Source: Herbaspirillum sp. WKF16
GTDB lineage: Bacteria > Pseudomonadota > Gammaproteobacteria > Burkholderiales > Burkholderiaceae_D
Length of the DNA stretch: 64,000 nt
Direction of reading: 5' to 3'
NCBI RefSeq assembly: GCF_028993615.1
Contig: NZ_CP118632.1
Span: forward strand, 434,001-498,000
Shown here: one piece after another, positions 29,863 through 38,653 of the stretch
Layout of the letters: the number at the start of each line of letters is the position of its first letter
Numbering within the stretch: the stretch's first letter is position 1
The notes under the pieces: model-generated
The model's input: only the letters and a program-made list of their open reading frames with translations
Databases searched by the model: none
What the model was told of the DNA's origin: nothing
Program-made: the position numbers and the translations under genes

Positions 29863-31743
29863 ATGTGCGGCATTGCTGGCCTCGTCCGCCTGGACAACAA
29901 GGAGGTCTCCGCCGCCATCGTGAAGCGGATGACCGATGCCATCGCGCACCGCGGGCCTGACGGCGAAGGGCAGTGGGTCGATCGTAACGTCGGCCTGGGG
30001 CATCGCCGGCTGTCCATTATCGACCTGTCAAGTTCCGGCGCGCAGCCCATGGTCAGCGTCGATCACCGTTACCTGCTGAGCTACAACGGCGAGCTCTACA
30101 ACTTTCGTGAATTGCGCAAGGAGCTGGAGGCGCTTGGCTACTGGTTCCGGTCGCAGACCGATACAGAAGTCGTCCTGAATGCGCTGTCGGAGTGGGGTGT
30201 CAAGGCGCTCGATCGCTTCAACGGCATGTTTGCGCTCGCCTTTTGGGATCGGAAGGAACGCAAGCTCCTGCTGGCGCGCGATCGTTACGGTATCAAGCCG
30301 CTCTATACTTGCAGCCAGGGCGGTTTCTTTGCATTCGGATCCGAGCAAAAGGCTATCCAGGCACTGCCGGATTTTTCAGCGCGCCTGAACAAGGAGGCAT
30401 TGCTGGAATACTTCACGTTCCAGAACATCTTCACCGACCGCACCCTGCTGCAGGATATCCAACTGCTGCCCGCAGGGCACTATGGCGTGCTTGATCTCAA
30501 TGCGCCGTCTCCTCGTTTCTCCACGACGCAATACTGGGACTATCGTTTCCGCGAGCCGGCGCATCGCGCAGATCCGGAGGAATATCGAGAAGAGCTCGAT
30601 CGCCTGTTCCGCCAAGCGGTTAATCGCCAGCTGATGACGGATGTCGAACTGGGCAGCTATCTCAGCGGCGGCATGGATTCGGGCTCGATCACCGCCGTGG
30701 CGGCGCAGACCTTCCCATACCTCAAGACCTTCACCTGCGGCTTCGACCTCAGTTCTGCATCCGGCATTGAACTCGGATTCGACGAGCGTACCAAGGCCGA
30801 GGCCATGTCCTACCACTTCAAGACCGAGCACTACGAGATGGTGCTCAAGGCTGGCGACATGGAGCGTGCGCTGCCAAACCTCGCATGGCACCTGGAAGAG
30901 CCGCGGGTGGGGCAGAGCTATCCCAACTTCTACGCGGCGAAACTGGCGAGCAAGTTCGTCAAGGTCGTGTTGAGCGGCGCGGGCGGCGATGAATTGTTCG
31001 GCGGCTACCCCTGGCGCTACTATCGCGCGGTGGTGAACGACAATTTTGAGAGCTACATCGACAAGTATTACCTGTATTGGCAGCGGCTGATCCCCAACAG
31101 CGCGATCAAGGACGTGTTTGCGCCGATCTGGGGCGATGTGAGCCATATCCGAACCAGGGATATTTTCCGCGATGTATTCCAGCATCACGACACAACCTTG
31201 AGTTCTCCTGAGGATTACATTAATCACTCCCTGTACTTTGAAGCGAAGACCTTCCTGCATGGCCTGCTGGTCGTCGAAGATAAGTTGAGCATGGCGCACG
31301 GACTTGAAAGCCGGGTGCCATTCCTTGACAATGATTTGGTCGAGTTTGCGATGCGCTGCCCGGTGGATCTCAAACTAAACAATCTGTCCGAGGTCGTGCG
31401 TATCAACGAAAACGAGAGCGGCAACAAGACCGGGAAATTCTTCGAGAAGACCCGCGATGGCAAGCAGATTTTGCGCGATGTGATGAAGCGCCACATTCCC
31501 GAGGATGTCACGCAAGCAGAAAAGCAGGGCTTCTCCGCGCCGGACGCAAGCTGGTTCAAGGGCGAAAGCATCGATTTTGTCAGACGCAAGCTGATGGGCC
31601 GCACTTCGCCGATCTATGAATATTTTGATCGCACCAGTGTCGAAGCCTTGGTCAATCAACATTTGAACGGAACGCAAAACAGGCGCTTGCTGATCTGGTC
31701 TCTGTTGAACTTCAACAGTTTCCTCGAGCAGACCACATGCTGA
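29863..31743 (+). CDS. Asparagine synthetase B-type glutamine amidotransferase (first copy)
   Basis: Glutamine-hydrolysing amidotransferase of 626 residues. The N-terminal class II glutaminase begins MCGIAGLVRL with nucleophile Cys2, and has AHRGPDGEGQW and LSYNGELYNF. The synthetase domain carries the PP-loop SYLSGGMDSGS near residue 265. In O-antigen loci such enzymes (for example WbpS in P. aeruginosa O6) amidate uronic acid carboxyls rather than make asparagine; that is the likely role given the uronic acid genes upstream. It starts 2 bp after the aminotransferase stop and overlaps the FemAB-like gene by 7 bases. A second AsnB-type gene is at 42090. Confidence 0.9.
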   Translation: MCGIAGLVRLDNKEVSAAIVKRMTDAIAHRGPDGEGQWVDRNVGLGHRRLSIIDLSSSGAQPMVSVDHRYLLSYNGELYNFRELRKELEALGYWFRSQTDTEVVLNALSEWGVKALDRFNGMFALAFWDRKERKLLLARDRYGIKPLYTCSQGGFFAFGSEQKAIQALPDFSARLNKEALLEYFTFQNIFTDRTLLQDIQLLPAGHYGVLDLNAPSPRFSTTQYWDYRFREPAHRADPEEYREELDRLFRQAVNRQLMTDVELGSYLSGGMDSGSITAVAAQTFPYLKTFTCGFDLSSASGIELGFDERTKAEAMSYHFKTEHYEMVLKAGDMERALPNLAWHLEEPRVGQSYPNFYAAKLASKFVKVVLSGAGGDELFGGYPWRYYRAVVNDNFESYIDKYYLYWQRLIPNSAIKDVFAPIWGDVSHIRTRDIFRDVFQHHDTTLSSPEDYINHSLYFEAKTFLHGLLVVEDKLSMAHGLESRVPFLDNDLVEFAMRCPVDLKLNNLSEVVRINENESGNKTGKFFEKTRDGKQILRDVMKRHIPEDVTQAEKQGFSAPDASWFKGESIDFVRRKLMGRTSPIYEYFDRTSVEALVNQHLNGTQNRRLLIWSLLNFNSFLEQTTC

Positions 31744-32780
31744 ACATCGTCTTGGAAAAAGGCGTGGGCGGCGACGAGATCCAGACCTACCTAGAGACTT
31801 GTCCCAACACGCTGATTTATACGACGCCTCGATTCATGCGACTGGTGTCCACGCATCTGTCCGCTGAAGCCGCGTGGCTGGTCGCCCGCGACGAGGGCAG
31901 CATTGCAGGAGTACTGCCGTTTTTGAAGAAAAGCGGAAAGTACGGAGCGGTCTTCAATTCCCTGGCCTACTATGGAAGCAATGGCGGCGTGGTGCAGCAG
32001 CATGAGCATCTTGAAGCCAAGCGCCGGTTGGTTGCCCGTTACTACGAGCTTGCCATGGAGCAGGGCGCCGCGAGCGCGACCCTCATTTCGAATCCGCTTG
32101 AGAAGGACGGGCCGTTCTATCACGAGGTAACGGCGTACGACTGCCTGGACGAGAGGATCGGCCAGTTCACGCATTTTGATGGGAAACCATCGTCTACGCT
32201 GATGGACTCCTTTCAGGATCCGAGGCCCAGAAATATCAAGAAGGCGATCAAGGAAGGCATTGAGATTTCCTGTTCCAACGACAGGCTGGCGATGGAGTTT
32301 CTTTATGAAACGCACGTGGAGAACATGCGCGCCATCGGTGGCCTGGCAAAGAGCAGGGAGTTCTTCGACCTGACCTTGTCATCGATGCCGGCGTCGGACT
32401 GGAAAATATATACAGCCAAAAAAGACGGGATACGCGTTGCGGCCTTGCTGGTCTTTTACTTCAACCGGACTGTTGAGTATTTTTGCCCTGTGGTCAAAGA
32501 AGCGTTTCGCAGCACCCAAGCCTTGTCCTTATCGATTTTTCGCGCCATGCAGGACGCCATCGACGCCGGCTGCGTGCATTGGAACTGGGGCGGGACCTGG
32601 CTGACCCAGGGTGGCGTCTACGACTTCAAGAAGCGTTGGGGGACGACGGATTATCAGTACTACTACTACACGCGACTTTTTTCGCCTGACGTTGTGAATG
32701 CGTCAAAACAAGAGTTGCTGCAAGAATATGCGGGATTTTTTGTCCTTCCGTTCAGTGCGTTGCGTAAGGAGGATGCATGA
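31737..32780 (+). CDS. FemAB/GNAT-like acyl- or aminoacyltransferase
   Basis: Protein of 347 residues with the double-GNAT pattern of the FemAB-like superfamily. The first lobe has TTPRFMRLVSTHL and AEAAWLVARDEGSIAGVLPF. The second has RPRNIKKAIKEGIEI, ENMRAIGGLAKSREFFDL, IYTAKKDGIRVAALLVFYF and the C-terminal HWNWGGTWLTQGGVYDFKKRWG, a pattern seen in FemAB-related proteins of polysaccharide loci. True FemAB proteins transfer amino acids from aminoacyl-tRNA; whether this one uses aminoacyl-tRNA or acyl-CoA cannot be told. Start overlaps the asnB stop, and its stop overlaps the next ATG. It is probably a glycan decoration enzyme. Confidence 0.7.
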   Translation: MLNIVLEKGVGGDEIQTYLETCPNTLIYTTPRFMRLVSTHLSAEAAWLVARDEGSIAGVLPFLKKSGKYGAVFNSLAYYGSNGGVVQQHEHLEAKRRLVARYYELAMEQGAASATLISNPLEKDGPFYHEVTAYDCLDERIGQFTHFDGKPSSTLMDSFQDPRPRNIKKAIKEGIEISCSNDRLAMEFLYETHVENMRAIGGLAKSREFFDLTLSSMPASDWKIYTAKKDGIRVAALLVFYFNRTVEYFCPVVKEAFRSTQALSLSIFRAMQDAIDAGCVHWNWGGTWLTQGGVYDFKKRWGTTDYQYYYYTRLFSPDVVNASKQELLQEYAGFFVLPFSALRKEDA

Positions 32781-33439
32781 AAAAGAAGCTCGTTATTGTC
32801 GGTACCGGAAGTTTTGCCGAGGTGGTCTTCGCATACTTCGAAGAATTCTCCGACTACGAAGTAGTGGCGTTTGCCTGTGACCCGGAGTTCAAGAAGGCAG
32901 ACGTCTATCTTGGCTTGCCTTTGCACTTGATCGACGAACTGCCGTCGAGGTTTCCGTCCAGTGATTTTGCAGTGTTCGTCGCGGTCGGATACCGCAAGAT
33001 GAACAAGATTCGCCAGAGACTCTTCGAATCGATGAAGGAAAAAGGCTATGAATGCGCGACCTTCGTGCATCCCGACGTGAAAGTATGGAACTCTACGCAG
33101 CTGGGGGAAAATGTCTTCATCTTCGAAGACAATACTATCCAGCCGTTTAGCGTGATCGGGGATAACACGACGCTATGGAGCGGCAATCATGTCGGCCACC
33201 ACGCCAAGATCGGCTGTCATGCTTTCATCTCTTCGCATGTGGTGATTTCAGGCGCGTGCGAGGTCGGGGACAATGTATTCATCGGCGTCAACGCGACACT
33301 CCGGGACGGAATAAAAGTGGCGGACGAGACCCTTATCGGTGCCGGATCGCTGATCATGCAGGACACGGCTCCTCGAAGCGTGTATATGCCAGAGGGTACT
33401 GAAGCAAGAAGAATTACAAGTAATCGATTGGGGTTTTGA
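32777..33439 (+). CDS. PglD/NeuD-family sugar acyltransferase
   Basis: Acyltransferase of 220 residues. The N-terminal Rossmann-like half is KLVIVGTGSFAEVVFAYFEE, typical of the PglD/NeuD family. The C-terminal half is a left-handed beta-helix of hexapeptide repeats (IFEDNTIQPFSVIGDNTTLWSGNHVGHHAKIGCHAFIS contains them), with conserved His in NHVGHHAKIG likely to act as catalytic base. Such enzymes N- or O-acetylate nucleotide amino sugars (UDP-4-amino sugars for PglD). With the aminotransferase at 28718 it could make a 4-acylamido sugar. An ideal AAGGAGGAT precedes the ATG, which overlaps the previous stop (ATGA). Confidence 0.85.
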   Translation: MKKKLVIVGTGSFAEVVFAYFEEFSDYEVVAFACDPEFKKADVYLGLPLHLIDELPSRFPSSDFAVFVAVGYRKMNKIRQRLFESMKEKGYECATFVHPDVKVWNSTQLGENVFIFEDNTIQPFSVIGDNTTLWSGNHVGHHAKIGCHAFISSHVVISGACEVGDNVFIGVNATLRDGIKVADETLIGAGSLIMQDTAPRSVYMPEGTEARRITSNRLGF

Positions 33440-33440
33440 G

Positions 33441-34070
33441 ATGAGCGTCGACAACCAACTCAAGAAAATTGAAGAGCTTTACACATCGAATTTACAGCGT
33501 TTGGGGACAAGCTCTCAGTCGGTAGGCTGGAATAGTGAGGACAGCCAGAAGATGAGATTCATCAAGCTGGCGCAAGTCGTACAGGACCCGGATCAGCCGT
33601 TTTCCGTGAACGACTACGGGTGTGGCTACGGCGCGATGGCAAATTTCTTCGAAGATGAATTGGGTCTGCAAATCGCCGGCTATAACGGATACGACATCAG
33701 CAAGGAAATGCTGTCTTCGGCGAGTGCCGCCTTGTCGCCGAGGCAAAAAAATCTTCAGCTGATAGAGTCTCCGGACATTACGACAGAAGCAGACTATTCC
33801 TTTGTTTCAGGTACGTTCAACGTGCGTTTTGATGCTGAAAGAGCGGCTTGGACATCTTATGTTGAGCAAAAAATCGCACAAATGGATAGATTTTCTCGAC
33901 GAGGTTTTGCGTTCAACATGCTGACCTCCTATGTTGATTGGGAAGAGCCGCATCTTTACTATGGCAATCCTTGCGACTGGTTCGATTTCTGCAAGAAAAA
34001 TTTTTCCAAGCGAGTTTCTTTAATCCATGACTATCCTTTGTGGGAGTGGACGATCGTTGTGAGGAAATGA
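33441..34070 (+). CDS. Class I SAM-dependent methyltransferase (small)
   Basis: Protein of 209 residues with the SAM-binding motif I as VNDYGCGYGAMANFFEDE and a following YDISKEMLSSA acidic loop. The C-terminal half has FNMLTSYVDWEEPHLYYGNPCDWFDFC, a pattern I recall from methyltransferases in polysaccharide loci. It starts 1 base after the acyltransferase stop. The acceptor is unknown: a hydroxyl of the glycan, an amino group or a precursor. Codon use is AT-rich like its neighbours. Confidence 0.75.
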   Translation: MSVDNQLKKIEELYTSNLQRLGTSSQSVGWNSEDSQKMRFIKLAQVVQDPDQPFSVNDYGCGYGAMANFFEDELGLQIAGYNGYDISKEMLSSASAALSPRQKNLQLIESPDITTEADYSFVSGTFNVRFDAERAAWTSYVEQKIAQMDRFSRRGFAFNMLTSYVDWEEPHLYYGNPCDWFDFCKKNFSKRVSLIHDYPLWEWTIVVRK

Positions 34071-34071
34071 A

Positions 34072-34998
34072 ATGAATCAGTGGAAAAAAGTTGGTTTCTA
34101 TAAGCTGCCTGTGCGCCCCGAATTCGGGCTGTGTTCCCATGCGCAGCTGCCAACGGCGCTGGTGATGGATGAGCGACGGGTACGAGTGTATTTTGCCGCT
34201 CGCAATGAGCATCAGCATTCCGCCGTGCATTTCGTGGATATGCAGATCGATGGAGATGATCTTCGTTTTATTGAACCCAGCCCGCCTCTGCCTCTCCTTA
34301 AAGGCGAGGGAATCGGCACATTCGAGGAGCATGGAGTCTATGCATCCAGTGTCGTGTCCTTCCGCGGTAAATATTACATGTATTACATCGGATGGAACCG
34401 AGGCGCGGAGGCGCCGCTATTCTATGCTTCGATAGGTGTTGCTGTTAGCAATGATGGCCTGAATTTCGAAAAACTACCCGGTCCAATACTTAGCCGTGGA
34501 GAGCACGATCCTTGTTTTGTATCGTCCCCCAATGTTTATATCGAGGACGGTGTATGGCGCATGACATACATTTCTGGGGTGGCGTGGACCAAGGATGCCG
34601 ATAGCCGATTGCAGTCACACTATCACATCAAACATGCTCAATCCAATGATGGAATCCTATGGCGGCGTGATGGGAATGTCGCAATTGATTTTGCGCCGGG
34701 CGAAAAGAATATCGCGCGTTCCTCGGTTGCTAAATTCGGTCCCGACGATTACCGCATGTGGTTTTCCTATGTCGATCCTTCTCTGGGGAAGTACCGGATA
34801 GGGTACGCGGCATCGAGGGACGGTTTGGCTTGGAGCAGAGACGATGAACTCGCTGGCATCACCGTTGGCGATGAGCTTGCCAAGGTAATGATTGCCTATC
34901 CAAACGTGTTCCAATTCCAGGGCCGTTGGTGGATGCTTTATAACGGTGACGAACTCGGGAAGCATGGGTTTGGTGTTGCGGTTCTTGCTCCCGCCTGA
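34072..34998 (+). CDS. Beta-propeller glycoside hydrolase-like protein (GH43/GH130-type fold)
   Basis: Protein of 308 residues without signal peptide or membrane segments. It has repeated blade-like units: MDERRVRVYFAARNE, FRGKYYMYYIGWNRG, IGVAVSNDGLNFEKL, DGVWRMTYISG, KHAQSNDGILWRRDG, DYRMWFSYVD, IGYAASRDGLAWSRDD and FQGRWWMLYNGDE. These are characteristic of five-bladed propellers of the GH32/43/62/68/130 type. The Asp in EHDPCFVSSPNV is a plausible catalytic or substrate residue. Related cytoplasmic propeller proteins occur in surface polysaccharide loci but their role is unclear; hydrolysis, phosphorolysis or a binding function are all possible. It starts 1 base after the methyltransferase stop. 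Confidence 0.75.
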   Translation: MNQWKKVGFYKLPVRPEFGLCSHAQLPTALVMDERRVRVYFAARNEHQHSAVHFVDMQIDGDDLRFIEPSPPLPLLKGEGIGTFEEHGVYASSVVSFRGKYYMYYIGWNRGAEAPLFYASIGVAVSNDGLNFEKLPGPILSRGEHDPCFVSSPNVYIEDGVWRMTYISGVAWTKDADSRLQSHYHIKHAQSNDGILWRRDGNVAIDFAPGEKNIARSSVAKFGPDDYRMWFSYVDPSLGKYRIGYAASRDGLAWSRDDELAGITVGDELAKVMIAYPNVFQFQGRWWMLYNGDELGKHGFGVAVLAPA

Positions 34999-35030
34999 AG
35001 TCATCTTTCAGCAGACTCTATAACCGATCT

Positions 35031-36341
35031 ATGCTCATTCGTCCTTTTCTCGCCGCCGTGCGGGATCTTGTATTGTTGCTTGCCTTGCCGGTAATGTTAC
35101 CGATCGCGTTTGTCTTGTCAAAGCGACAAAAAGCAGATCGGCTCGTATGGGGGCATACCCCCATCATCAACAACAAATATTGGTCTGCAGCAGTTCGGGC
35201 GCTGGGCTACCAGTCTCTGACGCTGATGTCCGGCTACTACGGCGGCATCAACGACAGGAAGGATTTTGATCTCTACTTCGAGGACATCTTTCCTTTGGTA
35301 AAGCCGCAATTGCTGCGCAAGGCGATTATGCCGTGGTTGGTACTGTGTTTCCTTGCCCGAAATGCCGCCGTGCTGCATATTTCCTTCGACGGCGGCGCGT
35401 TTAGTCGTACCCGGCTGTGGCGGCTGGAAGCGATCTTTTATCGGATGCTCGGGATCAGAACGATCATCATGCCTTATGGTGCCGATTTCTATGTCTATTC
35501 CAAGGTATTTGACCCATGCATCCGTCATGGCCTGTTGCTATCCTATCCAGAGGCCGCGCGTCGCGAAAAGGCGATCGACACCCGTGTAGGATACTGGGTG
35601 CGTCATGCCGACATCATTCTGGCAGGCTACACCCTGGAAGGCTTGTCGCGATGGGACGTGCCGATTGGAAACATGCTTTGCATTGATCTGCAGCAATGGG
35701 TGTGCAAGGCTTCTTATTCTGATTCAGATGGGCGCAATCGTGCTGTCAGAGTATTGCATAATCCAAATCATGTCGGCGTCAAGGGAACCGAGTTCATCAA
35801 TGAGGCTGTGGCGGCTTTACAGCGGGATGGGTTGCAGGTGGAGCTGGTGACGTTGTCAGGGGTTCAGAACAGCAGAATCAGGACGACGATGCAGGAGGTA
35901 GACATCCATGCGGATCAATTAATTCTGCCTGGCTATGGTATGGCGGCCATCGAAGCCATGGCATCCGGATTGCCTGTCATCGCAAATCTTTCCGATCATC
36001 GTTATACAAGCATCTTCCGCCGCTTCTCCTATTTGAATGAATGCCCCGTGGTGTCGGCCACGCCGGAAACAATTGAGCAAGTGCTGCGTGCGCTGGTCAG
36101 CTCTCCAGCCCTGCGTAAGGAGCTCGGTTTGGCGAACAGGGCTTATGTCCAGAAATACCATTCCTATGAGGCCAGCCAATATCTCTTCGGGGCTGTTTAC
36201 GACCGGATACTCAAGGGTAACAAGGATGTTGAGCTGATGTCGCTGTTCCATCCCATCAAGTCCGCGTATGTGAAGCGCTCCCCGAAAGTGGAGCATCCAC
36301 TGGTCAACAACAATATTCCTTCCCGCTCCGAGGCAGCATGA
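35031..36341 (+). CDS. Glycosyltransferase, GT4-like (GT-B fold), paralogue of the gene at 39541
   Basis: Protein of 436 residues. An N-terminal hydrophobic segment (about residues 10-30) suggests membrane association. The C-terminal half has a GT-B donor-binding pattern: VLHNPNHVGVKGTEFINEAV, then VDIHADQLILPGYGMAAIEAMASGLPVIANL. The same unusual H-P-x-H-x-GVKGT and AD-x-DQL-G-YG motifs recur in the glycosyltransferase at 39541, so the pair are paralogues. The last 50 residues are a charged tail. Donor and acceptor are unknown; it should add one sugar of the repeat unit on undecaprenyl diphosphate at the cytoplasmic face. The stop overlaps the flippase start. Confidence 0.75.
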   Translation: MLIRPFLAAVRDLVLLLALPVMLPIAFVLSKRQKADRLVWGHTPIINNKYWSAAVRALGYQSLTLMSGYYGGINDRKDFDLYFEDIFPLVKPQLLRKAIMPWLVLCFLARNAAVLHISFDGGAFSRTRLWRLEAIFYRMLGIRTIIMPYGADFYVYSKVFDPCIRHGLLLSYPEAARREKAIDTRVGYWVRHADIILAGYTLEGLSRWDVPIGNMLCIDLQQWVCKASYSDSDGRNRAVRVLHNPNHVGVKGTEFINEAVAALQRDGLQVELVTLSGVQNSRIRTTMQEVDIHADQLILPGYGMAAIEAMASGLPVIANLSDHRYTSIFRRFSYLNECPVVSATPETIEQVLRALVSSPALRKELGLANRAYVQKYHSYEASQYLFGAVYDRILKGNKDVELMSLFHPIKSAYVKRSPKVEHPLVNNNIPSRSEAA

Positions 36342-37780
36342 TTCGCAAGCTGGGGAAGGATGCTGCGATTTACGGTGGTGGAGATTTTCTTTTCAAGATC
36401 ATTGGTTTCGCGGTTTTTCCGATTTATACGCATCTGTTTACTGTCGCCGAGTTTGGGACGATTGCGTTACTGGCGGCATCTTCAAGTCTGGTCGGCGTCT
36501 TCATCAACATCGGGGTGAACAACGCGGTCCAGCGGTTCTATTGGGACCCTGCCACTCCCGAGGAAGACCGCCCTCTGCTGGTGACCACCGGTTTTGTGCA
36601 ATTGGTGATCACCGGCGTCGCGGTGACCACGCTCTTGTGGTTCGGTCTCGCCTGGCAACAGCAATTCATTGCGGACAAATACGCCATTCCCTGGAGTGCG
36701 CTGTCCTTGGCGCTGCTGGCGATCCTTCCGGACCAGATGCTGCAGTATCTGTTGGACGCGATTCGCCTGCGCTTTTCGCCGTTGCGTTTCCTGCTGATTT
36801 CGTTTTGCAAGAACATCCTGGGCATTGCCCTCGGCTTGGTCTTCGTGCTGCACTACGAGGGAGGATTGACGGGGATGTTCCTGGGCGCTCTTCTCGCCTC
36901 CCTCCTGACCGTGCCGCTTGGTCTCTGGATGGTGCGAGAGGATCTGGTGTGGAGATTCAGTGCGCGAATCCTGAAGACCCTGCTCCATTTCGGTTATCCC
37001 TTCGTTTTCGCCGGCATCGCATATTGGGTGTCCAATGCGATGGACAGATGGATGCTGGCACAACTTGGGAATTCGGTCGAGGTGGGCTTGTACGGTGTAG
37101 CGTTCAAGTTCGCCGTGATCGTCACGTTCGTTGTCAGCGCCTTTGGGCAGGCCTGGAGTCCGTATGCCATCCGCCTGCTGCGCGATGATCCGGACTACCG
37201 TCGGACATATAGCAAGGTATTGTCGATCTGGCTGTTCTGCCTGGCCTTCATTGGGCTTGGTATTGCGTTATTTTCCGGCGAGCTGCTTATGACGTTTACG
37301 CCGGCCCCATACTGGCCGGCGGCGCCGGTGATGATTTTTGTTGCGCTTGGCGCGGCGGCGTTCGGGACGACGCAAATCACGGCGGTTGGCATTTCGCTGG
37401 AAAGGAGAAGCGGACTTCTGACCTGCGGAGCGATCTTGTCCGGCGCCACTAATTTCGGACTCAACCTTTGGCTCATCCCCTGGGCCGGGGCAATCGGAGC
37501 GGCCGTTGCCACATTGATATCGTATCTCGTGTTGACCTTGTTTTTCCTTTATTGGACGCAGCGTCTCCATCCGATACCCTTGGAAAAAGGCCGGCTGCTT
37601 TATGGGTGCAGCTTGTTTCCGCTGGCGCTGGGTGGCCTGATATTGATTCCTGATGGCAATATTGTTGCCTGGTTGGTTGCCGTGAAACTTCTTGTGCTGA
37701 TCCTGGTGCTGGCAGGCGCCGTACCGGTGGGATTGGTAAGTGCCAAATTCCTCAATTCCTTTTTGAAGCTGAAACCATAA
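36338..37780 (+). CDS. Wzx-type oligosaccharide flippase (first copy)
   Basis: MOP-superfamily inner-membrane protein of 480 residues with about 12-14 hydrophobic segments. The opening KDAAIYGGGDFLFKIIGFAVFPIYTHLFT is typical of Wzx/RfbX polysaccharide transporters, followed by INIGVNNAVQRFYWD. It would flip undecaprenyl-linked repeat units to the periplasm. Its ATG overlaps the preceding glycosyltransferase stop (ATGA). A second flippase-like gene is at 40837; their sequences differ clearly (length, N-termini), so this is not a recent duplication. Confidence 0.9.
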   Translation: MIRKLGKDAAIYGGGDFLFKIIGFAVFPIYTHLFTVAEFGTIALLAASSSLVGVFINIGVNNAVQRFYWDPATPEEDRPLLVTTGFVQLVITGVAVTTLLWFGLAWQQQFIADKYAIPWSALSLALLAILPDQMLQYLLDAIRLRFSPLRFLLISFCKNILGIALGLVFVLHYEGGLTGMFLGALLASLLTVPLGLWMVREDLVWRFSARILKTLLHFGYPFVFAGIAYWVSNAMDRWMLAQLGNSVEVGLYGVAFKFAVIVTFVVSAFGQAWSPYAIRLLRDDPDYRRTYSKVLSIWLFCLAFIGLGIALFSGELLMTFTPAPYWPAAPVMIFVALGAAAFGTTQITAVGISLERRSGLLTCGAILSGATNFGLNLWLIPWAGAIGAAVATLISYLVLTLFFLYWTQRLHPIPLEKGRLLYGCSLFPLALGGLILIPDGNIVAWLVAVKLLVLILVLAGAVPVGLVSAKFLNSFLKLKP

Positions 37781-37781
37781 C

Positions 37782-38645
37782 GTGAAGAAATTATTGCTTA
37801 CAGGTGCGAGCGGCCTGATCGGCTCCCATTTCATCAAGAAACTTGCCGGTACCTGCGAAGTACATGCAATTTCACGTTCGCCGCAACCGCCTGAGGCAGG
37901 GGTGACCTGGCATCTCATGGATTTGCGGCGCGAGCTGGATTGCAGCCAACTGCCGGAAAGTATCGATACGGTGGTCTATTTGGCGCAATCCGAGGACTTC
38001 CGGGATTTCCCGGCGAAGGCTCAAGATGTCTTCCGGGTCAACACGGAGCAGATGCTCGCCTTTCTTGATTACGCGCAACGTGCGGGTGCGCAGCGTTTCA
38101 TCTATGCCTCGAGCGGAGGCGTGTACGGTACCGGGAGTGATGGTTTCTCCGAGGACTTCGCCATCCCCGCCTCCGGAAACCTTGGTTTTTATCTTTCAAC
38201 GAAACTGTGCGCCGAAATTCTTGCGGAGAACTATCGGCCTTACATGCACATCATTTCTTTGCGGTTCTTCTTTGTGTATGGCGCAGGTCAAAAGCGCAGC
38301 ATGCTGGTGCCGCGACTTGTCGATAACGTACGCAATGGTGTTGCCATCAAATTGCAAGGTGCGGATGGCATCATGATCAATCCCACGCATGTTTCCGATG
38401 CGGTCATGGCGCTGCAAGCTGCACTATCGCTGGAAGGCTTCCACAAGATCAATGTGGCTGGGCCTGAAGTGTTGACGTTGAAGGGGATTGCGAAGATCAT
38501 TGGCGACCGATTGGGGGTCGCCCCCGTATTTGAGCATGACATGCAAGTTACGCCCGCGAATTTGATAGGTGACATAGAAAATATGAAAAAACACCTCAAT
38601 ACGCCTTCGCGCCATTTCGCAGCAGGCTTGGACGATATCCTTTAA
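37782..38645 (+). CDS. NAD-dependent epimerase/dehydratase (short extended SDR)
   Basis: SDR of 287 residues. Cofactor motif LLTGASGLIGSHFIKKL, an active-site serine segment FIYASSGGVYGTG, the catalytic pair in FYLSTKLCAE (YxxxK), and SLRFFFVYGAGQKRSM. It starts with GTG at 37782, one base after the flippase stop. The shortened C-terminal substrate domain resembles NDP-sugar reductases/epimerases of polysaccharide loci, but its substrate is not predictable. Confidence 0.82.
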   Translation: MKKLLLTGASGLIGSHFIKKLAGTCEVHAISRSPQPPEAGVTWHLMDLRRELDCSQLPESIDTVVYLAQSEDFRDFPAKAQDVFRVNTEQMLAFLDYAQRAGAQRFIYASSGGVYGTGSDGFSEDFAIPASGNLGFYLSTKLCAEILAENYRPYMHIISLRFFFVYGAGQKRSMLVPRLVDNVRNGVAIKLQGADGIMINPTHVSDAVMALQAALSLEGFHKINVAGPEVLTLKGIAKIIGDRLGVAPVFEHDMQVTPANLIGDIENMKKHLNTPSRHFAAGLDDIL

Positions 38646-38653
38646 AGAATAGA

